Shown: positions 40,982-47,400 of the stretch, one piece after another | Numbering within the stretch: the first letter of the stretch is position 1 | Layout of the letters: each line of letters starts with the position of its first letter | DNA from: Parachlamydiales bacterium | Lineage (GTDB): Bacteria; Chlamydiota; Chlamydiia; Chlamydiales; SM23-39 | Length of the DNA stretch: 47,400 nt | Reading direction: 5' to 3' | Assembly: GCA_015661075.1 (NCBI GenBank) | Contig: JACVQJ010000009.1 | Coordinates: 1-47,400, forward strand | Notes under the pieces: model-generated | Seen by the model: only the letters and a program-made list of their open reading frames with translations | Databases searched by the model: none | What the model was told of the DNA's origin: nothing | Translations under genes and position numbers: made by a program

Positions 40982-41683
40982 ATGAAAGAAAAACGTTTAA
41001 GCAAGGCCCTTGCCGCGGCCGGTATCGCCTCAAGGCGCGCAGCGGAAGAGATGATTTTCGAAGGACACGTCAAGGTGAATGGCGTCGTCACACTCGTCCC
41101 CCAAACGCTCATCGACTGGGATAAAGACCAGATTCGCGTCGACGAAGTGCTGGTGACAGGCGAACAGCGCAAACTCTATTTCATGCTGAACAAACCGGCC
41201 GGCCTGATTTGCTCGATTGACCCCCTCAAAAATCGGCGCATCGTTTTGGATCTTTTTGCCGAAAAATCCGAACGGCTATTTACCGTAGGACGCATGGATC
41301 AAAATGCGACGGGCCTGCTCCTCGTGACGAATGACGGTCACTTTGCGGATAAAATACTTCGGTCATCGGCGAATATCATCAAGGAATACATCGTCAAAGT
41401 ATCGCAGGAGATCACCGCCGATCATCTGGAAACTCTTTCGCAAGGCGCCCGAGTCGACGACCGGTGGGTGCGTCCCGTCCTGGTGCAAAAAGTGCGGCGC
41501 GGAACATTCAAGATCTGCGTCAAAGAAGGAAAAAAGCACGAAGTGCGCATCATCACCGAGCGCGCAAATCTGGATATCATCGACCTCAAGCGCGTCCGCA
41601 TCGGCGGCCTGGTTCTGGGCTCTCTTCCCGAGGGAGAATACCGCTCGTTGACTGAGCAAGAACTGGCGCTCGTCCAAAAATAA
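40982..41683 (+). CDS. RsuA/RluB/E/F family pseudouridine synthase
   Basis: The 233-residue protein has an N-terminal S4 RNA-binding domain ('RLSKALAAAGIASRRAAEEM') and a catalytic domain with 'NKPAGLICS' and the catalytic Asp in 'VGRMDQNATGLLLVTNDG'. It modifies an rRNA uridine; the RluB-type 'KVRRGTFKICVKEGKKHEVR' block is present. C. trachomatis has a similar gene beside its phosphoglycerate mutase gene. Confidence 0.92.
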   Translation: MKEKRLSKALAAAGIASRRAAEEMIFEGHVKVNGVVTLVPQTLIDWDKDQIRVDEVLVTGEQRKLYFMLNKPAGLICSIDPLKNRRIVLDLFAEKSERLFTVGRMDQNATGLLLVTNDGHFADKILRSSANIIKEYIVKVSQEITADHLETLSQGARVDDRWVRPVLVQKVRRGTFKICVKEGKKHEVRIITERANLDIIDLKRVRIGGLVLGSLPEGEYRSLTEQELALVQK

Positions 41684-41776
41684 GCTAAATTCATCGTCCG
41701 TCCAGATGTTTACATTTTCCTAGCTCAAAATTAATCTCCTGCTTAAAGTGTTTTTTGTTTTCCATAGGAGGACACA

Positions 41777-41953
41777 ATGAGCAGTAGAATCGAAAGTCAA
41801 AACGCAGTCCAGGAAGTTCCTGGCAATCAAAACCAATCGAGGTTTGTAGATTGGACCACGATAAGACATGGATTTCACATTGGGATAGGTACGACAATCG
41901 GAGGCGCGCTTGTAATTGGTACCGTAGGCGCGACGAAAGCTGCATGGAAATAG
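41777..41953 (+). CDS. Small protein with glycine-rich membrane segment
   Basis: A 58-residue frame begins at an ATG with a strong TAGGAGGA seven nt upstream. The N-terminal half is polar ('ESQNAVQEVPGNQNQSRFVD') and the C-terminal half holds one hydrophobic glycine-zipper-like segment ('GIGTTIGGALVIGTVGA') followed by 'TKAAWK'. I recognise no family. The ribosome-binding site and balanced composition argue that it is real. Possible roles include a small membrane or inclusion-associated protein (speculation). A hairpin follows it. Confidence 0.65.
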   Translation: MSSRIESQNAVQEVPGNQNQSRFVDWTTIRHGFHIGIGTTIGGALVIGTVGATKAAWK

Positions 41954-41988
41954 TAAATTTGACCAACACACTTAACGGATATTTTTAC

Positions 41989-42013
41989 AAGACCGGGATT
42001 TAAGCCCGGTCTT
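41989..42013 (+). terminator. Hairpin downstream of the small protein gene
   Basis: A perfect 9-bp stem (41989-41997 with 42005-42013) with a 7-nt loop lies 35 nt after the stop codon. No T-run follows, so termination efficiency is uncertain. Confidence 0.5.
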
Positions 42014-42041
42014 ATAGAAAATTTGATAACCAAGAAAAAAA

Positions 42042-42992
42042 ATGAAATCTTTCTCTATCTTGTGGATGCTTCTTTTAACTGTGTCCTGTTTTTCTTCTAC
42101 GTCAACCCAAGAAAAACAGACCGATCAAACTAATGATACTTCTTCATACACATGTACAATACCCATCACAAAGCTAACTTCCACCCAAAATCCATGTGTG
42201 GAAATATTGATCGAAAATAAGCCCTTTACTGTGGATCTTGATCTGGGATTTAAAGGCGCCATTTCCATCTTAGACACATCAATTGACCAAATTTTATCAA
42301 AAACTTTGATTGGAACAGAACTAAGAACCAACATTTTAGGAAAGCAGTATCTTATAAATTTATATTCGCTACCTGAATTTAAAATAGGAACTATAAATTT
42401 TTCTCAATTCATCCTACTAGAAAGAAACACTAAATTTATTAACGACGTTTATTTTTCCACTGAACAAGACGTTAAGCATCCCACAGAAGTCCAAGGCAGC
42501 TTGGGGTGGGAGCTATTTTATAACAGCACCTTACTGATCGATATTAAAAATTTAAAGATTGTGGTCAGCGACTCCTTGGAAACTTTGCAACAACAGGGAT
42601 TTTCAGTCGACGAATTGATAAAAACGCCTTTGTTCACTGAACGCGGCCTTGTTGAACTTGAAACCGAAACAAACAATGGGCCCATGTTATGCGTGCTGGA
42701 TACTGGTTGCACGTTGAGCGTAATAAATAGTGACGATGACAATAACAAATCTGTTGGAGAACGGTTCCTTGATCCAGAAAACGTTTCAGTGTTTTCTGTA
42801 TTTAAAGTTGGCGAAAATAATTTTGGACCTATTTCGTTTCGCAACATTCCCATCAAAACTCCGTTTCGTATCGAGGCCATCCTGGGGATGGATTTCTTTG
42901 AAAACCACGTTGTGGTTTTAGATTTTGTGAATAAATTCGTCTATTTATCAAAGTCATCGACTACGACAGAAAAATCAAACCTCTTGCCTTGA
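42042..42992 (+). CDS. Bilobed aspartic-protease-like putative lipoprotein
   Basis: The 316-residue protein has a lipoprotein-like signal ('LLLTVSC', Cys16). Two homologous lobes are visible. Lobe 2 contains the aspartic-protease triad 'CVLDTGCTLSVIN' (Asp220) and the partner 'ILGMDFFENHVVVLDF'. Lobe 1 has 'VDLDLGFKGAISIL' (Asp67, DLG in place of DTG) and 'GSLGWELFYNSTLLIDI'. In single-domain bacterial retropepsin-like proteases the lobes dimerise; here a fused pair is arranged as in pepsins. Proteolytic activity is plausible for lobe 2 but requires lobe 1 Asp67 to serve as partner. The gene is A+T-rich, and no Shine-Dalgarno sequence is evident. Confidence 0.65.
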   Translation: MKSFSILWMLLLTVSCFSSTSTQEKQTDQTNDTSSYTCTIPITKLTSTQNPCVEILIENKPFTVDLDLGFKGAISILDTSIDQILSKTLIGTELRTNILGKQYLINLYSLPEFKIGTINFSQFILLERNTKFINDVYFSTEQDVKHPTEVQGSLGWELFYNSTLLIDIKNLKIVVSDSLETLQQQGFSVDELIKTPLFTERGLVELETETNNGPMLCVLDTGCTLSVINSDDDNNKSVGERFLDPENVSVFSVFKVGENNFGPISFRNIPIKTPFRIEAILGMDFFENHVVVLDFVNKFVYLSKSSTTTEKSNLLP

Positions 42993-43019
42993 AGATTTCT
43001 CCTTCGTATTGTGAGTTTA

Positions 43020-45557
43020 ATGGACTTAAACGAACAAGCTGAAGCGCTGATCCAAAAAATCAAGCGCTTCATTATCATGACCTCCGGCCGAACGGTCGCA
43101 GAAGCGTCCTTAGAAGAGTTCTATCTCGCGTTTTGCCAGACCCTGCGCGAAGAAATCATGGTCAATTGGGCGGCAAGCTTCGCCACCTTCGATCAAAAAA
43201 AGCCGCGCATCCTCTATTACCTTTCGATGGAGTACCTTCCCGGGCGCCTCATTGGCGATAATATCACCAATATGGGAGCGTGGGATCTCGTCAAGCGGGT
43301 CTTATTGAAAATGAACCGCTCGTATGAGGATCTGATGCATTGCGAATCGGATCCGGGCCTCGGCAATGGGGGCCTCGGCCGCCTGGCGTCCTGCCTGCTC
43401 GATTCCCTGGCTGCGCACGACTATCCCGCGCTCGCATACGGGCTTCGCTACCAGTACGGGGTCTTTGGACAGGAAATCTGGAACGGTCAGCAAGTGGAGC
43501 GCCCCGACTGTTGGCTTTTAAACACCTATCCCTGGGAAGTGAGGCGCGATGAGCATGCCGTCAACGTCTGTTTCCGCGGCCGTCCGAAAATGGCCAAAAA
43601 CGCTCTCGGCGACGATGTCTCTCAGCTCGAAGATTACGAGGAGGTGCGCGCTTTGCCCTTCGACGTGCCCATCATCGGACTATCCGAAAAAGGCAATTAC
43701 GCCGTCCTCTCCTTGCGCCTGTGGTCGACCAAAGAATCGCCCCGCAATTTTCAGCTCCAGCGATTTAACGAAGGGTTTTTAGACCAAGCCTCTGAAAACA
43801 CCTCGCTCACCGATGTCCTCTATCCCAACGATCAGACGGAAATGGGTCGGCGCGTGCGACTCAAGCAGGAACTATTGCTCGTTTCTGCATCGACGAAAGA
43901 TATCATTCGGCGCCATCTGCATATTTTCGGCAATCTGAATAGCTTTGCCGACAAAGTGCGCATCCAGATCAACGATACCCACCCGGCCCTCGTCATTGCC
44001 GAACTGATCCGCGACCTCACCAAAAACTTCAATTACCCCTGGAAAGACGCCGTTGAAATCACCCGCACCGTCTGCAGCTACACGAACCATACCATCCTCA
44101 AGGAAGCCCTCGAGGAATGGAGCGAAAAGAGGCTGGAAGAATTATTACCCCGCCAGCTCCAGGTCATCCAAAAATTGAATCAGGATTTTTGCAATGATAT
44201 CCGGCAACGGTTTCCCAACGATGAAGAGCGCGTGCGGCGCATGTCGATCATCGAACACGGCCAAGTAAAAATGGCTCATCTCGCCATCTTTGGCAGCCAT
44301 AAGGTCAATGGCGTCGCCAAACTGCATAGCGAGATTCTGAAATCCAAAGTCTTCTATGAATTTTATGAAATGTTTCCGGATCGATTCGTCAACGTCACCA
44401 ACGGCGTCACGCAGCGCCGCTGGCTCTATCACGCCAATCCGCTTCTGGCAGCGTTCATTACAGAGCGAATCGGCCATTCCTGGGTCAGCGACTTCACGCA
44501 AATTTGCAAACTGGCCGATTGCGCATCCGACAAAAAAAGCCAGCAAGCCTTTTGGGATATCAAACGCCGCAATAAGCAGACTCTGATCGATTTTCTGTCG
44601 AATGAAAATCCCGTGCGAGACGAAACAGGACAAATCATTTCCCAATCCTCCACACTAGGTCCTGACGCCCTCTTCGACATCCACATCAAGCGCTTCCACG
44701 AGTACAAACGACAACTGCTCAACGCCATACATCTCATCATGCTCTATCAGGAGATCAAAGAATTTAAATCGAACCGCGTCCCGCGCATGGCGATTTTCGG
44801 AGGGAAAGCAGCGGCGGGCTATGAAAAGGCCAAGCAGATATTCCGTTTAATCTGCAGCATGGCCCGGACGATCAATCACGACCCGGCTATGAAGGGTCGA
44901 TTATGCATCGCCATGATTGAGAACTACAATGTGTCGAAGGCAGAGATCATCATCCCCGCAGCTGACCTGTCCGAGCAGATTTCTACAGCCGGCTGGGAAG
45001 CATCCGGCACGGGCAATATGAAATTGTCAATGAACGGCGCTTTGACGATTGGGACGGATGACGGAGCGAACGTCGAGATGCGGCAGGCCGTGACCGACCG
45101 CTGGTGGCCCTTTTTATTTGGCGCCACGGCCGAGGAAAACGCCAATGCACATCATTATCACAGCCGGGAAATCTATTCAGCCGATCCATCCATTCGGCGT
45201 GCGATCGATGCTCTCATCGACGGCACTTTTGCAAAAGACGCATCCGAACAGGCGGCATTTGCTTCTCTGCATGCGAGCCTGCTCGATCACGATCGATTCT
45301 TTGTCTTGCGCGATTTACGGCCCTTTTATGATACACAGAGAAAAGTAGAAGAACTCTATCGCGACCCGCTACGCTGGTCGGAGACAGCGATCCATAACGT
45401 GGCCGCCATGGGCCGGTTCTCATCCGACGAATCGATCCGCAACTACGCCCAGACGATCTGGGATATCAAGCCCTGCCCACCAGATGAAAGCTCTCTGGCC
45501 TCCATTCGCAAAGAATACGGTGAATTCGCCACCGGCCGCATCACCTCCAAACGTTAG
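43020..45557 (+). CDS. glgP: Glycogen phosphorylase
   Basis: GlgP releases glucose 1-phosphate from glycogen. The product has 845 residues, normal for the family. 'EYLPGRLIGDNITNMG', 'GNGGLGRLASCLLDSLA', 'INDTHPALVIAELIRDL', 'HIKRFHEYKRQLLN' and the PLP-lysine block 'EASGTGNMKLSMNGALTIGT' are intact. I use the ATG at 43020. A GTG at 43011 adds three residues. Neither has a strong Shine-Dalgarno sequence. Chlamydiae retain a full glycogen pathway; no other glg gene is in this window. Confidence 0.96.
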   Translation: MDLNEQAEALIQKIKRFIIMTSGRTVAEASLEEFYLAFCQTLREEIMVNWAASFATFDQKKPRILYYLSMEYLPGRLIGDNITNMGAWDLVKRVLLKMNRSYEDLMHCESDPGLGNGGLGRLASCLLDSLAAHDYPALAYGLRYQYGVFGQEIWNGQQVERPDCWLLNTYPWEVRRDEHAVNVCFRGRPKMAKNALGDDVSQLEDYEEVRALPFDVPIIGLSEKGNYAVLSLRLWSTKESPRNFQLQRFNEGFLDQASENTSLTDVLYPNDQTEMGRRVRLKQELLLVSASTKDIIRRHLHIFGNLNSFADKVRIQINDTHPALVIAELIRDLTKNFNYPWKDAVEITRTVCSYTNHTILKEALEEWSEKRLEELLPRQLQVIQKLNQDFCNDIRQRFPNDEERVRRMSIIEHGQVKMAHLAIFGSHKVNGVAKLHSEILKSKVFYEFYEMFPDRFVNVTNGVTQRRWLYHANPLLAAFITERIGHSWVSDFTQICKLADCASDKKSQQAFWDIKRRNKQTLIDFLSNENPVRDETGQIISQSSTLGPDALFDIHIKRFHEYKRQLLNAIHLIMLYQEIKEFKSNRVPRMAIFGGKAAAGYEKAKQIFRLICSMARTINHDPAMKGRLCIAMIENYNVSKAEIIIPAADLSEQISTAGWEASGTGNMKLSMNGALTIGTDDGANVEMRQAVTDRWWPFLFGATAEENANAHHYHSREIYSADPSIRRAIDALIDGTFAKDASEQAAFASLHASLLDHDRFFVLRDLRPFYDTQRKVEELYRDPLRWSETAIHNVAAMGRFSSDESIRNYAQTIWDIKPCPPDESSLASIRKEYGEFATGRITSKR

Positions 45558-45655
45558 CAGGTTTTATAAAAACGTGGAAAAAAAATTCCAATTTCGATTA
45601 AAATTTACATCGAAATCTAAACACAGATTTTTTCAAATCCTTATTGAGGTGAAAA

Positions 45656-45913
45656 ATGCCCTGTAAAATATATCCACTTCCTCTTTCACCTACCCAAGCA
45701 AAATCACCCACAACGCTCAAAATTACCGACGATCGGTTTTTCGACCTGCACCAGAGGATTTATCAAATAGTCAAAGAACGACAGTCAATCACATCTGAGG
45801 AGCATGAATCTCTTGTAAAGTGGTTACATGCCTTCAGAAATCAAAGCAGCAAACACGCCAAAGAAATAAATATCATGCTCGATGTAATGCACCAACTACC
45901 AAAAGCCACATAA
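45656..45913 (+). CDS. Small hypothetical protein
   Basis: An 85-residue frame starts at an ATG with GAGGTG five nt upstream. It is polar and helical ('FFDLHQRIYQIVKERQSITS', 'HAKEINIMLDVMHQL') with no signal or membrane segment. No family is recognised. It lies 98 nt after glgP and is convergent with the glycosyltransferase gene. Length and amphipathic helices would fit a chaperone-like or regulatory peptide, but nothing specific supports this. Confidence 0.55.
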   Translation: MPCKIYPLPLSPTQAKSPTTLKITDDRFFDLHQRIYQIVKERQSITSEEHESLVKWLHAFRNQSSKHAKEINIMLDVMHQLPKAT

Positions 45914-45939
45914 CCATAGAAAACGAAACGCCCTCCATT

Positions 45940-46800
45940 TTAAACTTCGAATCTATTTTTCATTACTTCTATCATGTATTTTGCAACACCTTCCGGCGAG
46001 ATACATCGGTCATAATACTCTTTATTCAACAACTCGTACTTATCTAAATCATTTAACAATGAATCGATTAATTTCTGATTTAATTGCGACCAATCACCAA
46101 TCCGAACAGCGGGAGAATTGTGATAATACCAAACATTACTATGTGTTTTGTCAAGCGGCATCGTTGTGATCACTATACAATTTGCGTGATAGGCATCAAA
46201 ATATCGATAGCTTTCTGTAAAAAGCGAACCTCGAGGGACTAATGCAATTTTGGAGTTGTTCATAAGATCAAAATATTCGTTCAATTCATGTCCCTGAAAA
46301 AAACCAGGAGTCAATTGCAACAGAGAATTTGCATTTAATTTTTTAGCTTCTTTAACACAACTTTCTCTTTCCAAATTGGTTTGTCCTGAAAAAAAAATAT
46401 CACATTTTCTTTCCTTCAGCGGCCTTAGTTTAAATTTATTTAACACGACCTTATACGGATAATCCGAATTCGTCACATAACCCAACGGAAGCGGAAAAGT
46501 TCTCTGATTGTCGAATTTCCAATTGTTGTTAAACGTTCGAAAAATTAAATCGAAACCATTTAACGATTTGCACGGAGTCGGGGCTTCGTTTTCATCATCA
46601 TGGATTAAGAAAACATTTTTTTTATTCGGAATCACACATTTAATCGCCTTCAGCAATTGTTCGATTTGACTTTCGGAATTATACGTAATCTTTCCGACAA
46701 CGACATTATAGTCATCACCAAACTCCTTATTAACAACATCAAACACGTCCTTAAAATAAAAATATTCGCATCCGGCGTTTTCTAGAAAATTTAATTTCAT
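45940..46800 (-). CDS. Exostosin-like glycosyltransferase
   Basis: From the ATG at 46800 the product has 286 residues. 'CDIFFSGQTNLERESCVKEA' and 'YFDLMNNSKIALVPRGSLF' with 'TESYRYFDAYHANCIVITTM' match the C-terminal half of exostosin-type (GT47-like) glycosyltransferases, including the acidic/aromatic donor-site region. The N-terminal half is only weakly familiar. Such enzymes build surface or secreted glycans. The gene is strongly A+T-rich and isolated, suggesting acquisition. Substrate is unknown. The frame could be extended to a GTG at 46809. Confidence 0.65.
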   Translation of the reverse strand: MKLNFLENAGCEYFYFKDVFDVVNKEFGDDYNVVVGKITYNSESQIEQLLKAIKCVIPNKKNVFLIHDDENEAPTPCKSLNGFDLIFRTFNNNWKFDNQRTFPLPLGYVTNSDYPYKVVLNKFKLRPLKERKCDIFFSGQTNLERESCVKEAKKLNANSLLQLTPGFFQGHELNEYFDLMNNSKIALVPRGSLFTESYRYFDAYHANCIVITTMPLDKTHSNVWYYHNSPAVRIGDWSQLNQKLIDSLLNDLDKYELLNKEYYDRCISPEGVAKYMIEVMKNRFEV

Positions 46801-47005
46801 ATTAACCACTCTACGACTGATTGAATAAAGTTGTGGCGTAGTTTTTACATTTATCTAAAAATTATTTTTTAGTAAATAAATATATTAAAAACGCACTCTA
46901 TTTTTTATTTTTCAACATTGTTAAAATCCCTGATTAATCTCATCGTCATCGTACTCTGGTTCCGTGAGAAATTCCTCGTCTTCCACGTATGCTCCTTGGA
47001 AATAG

Positions 47006-47400
47006 GTTATAACACGCTTGAACCGATACTGGAGCGCTAGAGATCTTCAGCCATGTTTGGGATATTCTGAATGGAGAAAATTTGAGAATACTATTAAAAA
47101 AGCCATAACCTCTTGCAAGCAATCCGGTAATGATCCCGACAATCATTTTGTCGGCGCCGACAAAATGATCGGTATTGGCCACCAAGCCGAGAGAAAAGTT
47201 ACAGACTGGAATCTCTCACGTTTTGCCTGTTACCTCATTGCTCAAAATGGAGATCCGCGAAAGCGAGAAATCGCCGAAGCTCAAAAGTATTTTGCCATAC
47301 AAACCGCTCAAAAAAATCTAGGCAAATCTACGCTAACGCATAGACAAACCGGACACGTCAACCGAGCAGTCGGGTTAACGATTCGCGTGCCGGAATCTCG
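47006..47400 (+). pseudogene. DinD/BRO-N-like protein, 5' end lost, runs off the window
   Basis: From an in-frame stop at 47003 the frame reads 'RLNRYWSARDLQPCLGYSEW', 'RKFENTIKKAITSCKQSGND', 'HFVGADKMIGIGHQAERKVT' and 'DWNLSRFACYLIAQNGDPRK', clear similarity to DNA-damage-inducible protein DinD. The family's usual N-terminal 10-25 residues and a start codon are missing, though a TTG at 47018 is possible. After 'YFAIQT' the sequence continues to the window edge. DinD relatives occur on mobile elements and modulate RecA in E. coli. It may be truncated or its start may be altered. Confidence 0.72.

Noticed and set aside
46946..47185. 79-codon minus-strand ORF
   Set aside because: It lies antisense to the DinD-like frame, whose translation clearly matches a family.

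Overview
The window reads as chromosomal DNA of a Chlamydiae member outside the classical Chlamydiaceae (a Waddlia/Parachlamydia/Simkania-type 'environmental' chlamydia; I cannot fix the genus). From memory of Chlamydia trachomatis, several gene blocks keep the chlamydial order: nrdR-dksA-lspA with spoU and a SAM methyltransferase, znuABC next to rplU-rpmA-obgE, tsp-rpsL-rpsG-fusA-rpsJ, and rodA-birA-nifU-nifS-gpmA-rsuA. A Legionella-type MOMP, an OprB-like porin, GmhA and two Inc-like proteins fit an amoeba-associated chlamydia. Core genes look moderately G+C-rich. Several accessory genes (about 35.8-38.3 kb, 42.0-43.0 kb, 45.7-46.8 kb) are clearly A+T-richer.

Layout. 0.5-4.8 kb: MOMP-like protein with a structured leader, kdsD on the other strand, an OprB-like porin and a hypothetical gene carrying a repeat. 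4.8-9.5 kb: minus-strand run trhP-like U32 protein, chorismate mutase, gmhA, lpxK, 2-oxoacid dehydrogenase E2, with a cold-shock gene upstream and a MITE-like inverted repeat at the E2 3' end. 9.8-13.9 kb: acetyl-CoA synthetase, then two repeat-bearing Inc-like membrane proteins. 14.0-18.8 kb: a seven-gene minus-strand operon in which every neighbour overlaps (nrdR, dksA-like, lspA, cinA, methyltransferase, spoU, rluA-like). 19.0-19.9 kb: repeat-rich remnant zone beside tRNA-Ser. 20.1-25.2 kb: methyltransferase, znuACB, rplU-rpmA-obgE. 25.2-27.0 kb: second remnant zone with rhuM, an IS256 fragment and tRNA-Phe. 27.1-32.9 kb: Tsp protease and the str operon. 32.9-41.7 kb: lipoprotein, hypothetical, rodA, birA, hypothetical, NCS1-like transporter, NifU/NifS-like pair, gpmA, rsuA. 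41.7-47.4 kb: small glycine-rich protein, bilobed aspartic-protease-like lipoprotein, glgP, small hypothetical, exostosin-like glycosyltransferase, and a DinD-like fragment running off the edge.

How the genes work together. kdsD, gmhA and lpxK supply lipopolysaccharide precursors. lspA, rodA and the outer-membrane proteins serve the envelope. acs, E2, gpmA and glgP serve carbon metabolism. A translation theme runs through the ribosomal proteins, FusA, ObgE, two pseudouridine synthases, two RNA methyltransferases and TrhP.

Most notable signals: (1) a dispersed multi-hairpin repeat whose copies keep linker sequence but change both sides of their stems together, with a terminal palindrome ending at a shared TTCAAA boundary, resembling IS200/IS605 right ends or omega-RNA regions; copies form part of the coding sequence of rhuM and of a hypothetical gene; (2) a chorismate mutase overlapping a TrhP-like gene, suggesting prephenate made for tRNA hydroxylation; (3) a NifS-like protein lacking the PLP lysine, catalytic cysteine and other active-site residues, next to a NifU with altered scaffold cysteines; (4) a two-lobed aspartic-protease-like lipoprotein built by internal duplication; (5) tandem repeats derived from the 3' end of tRNA-Ser.
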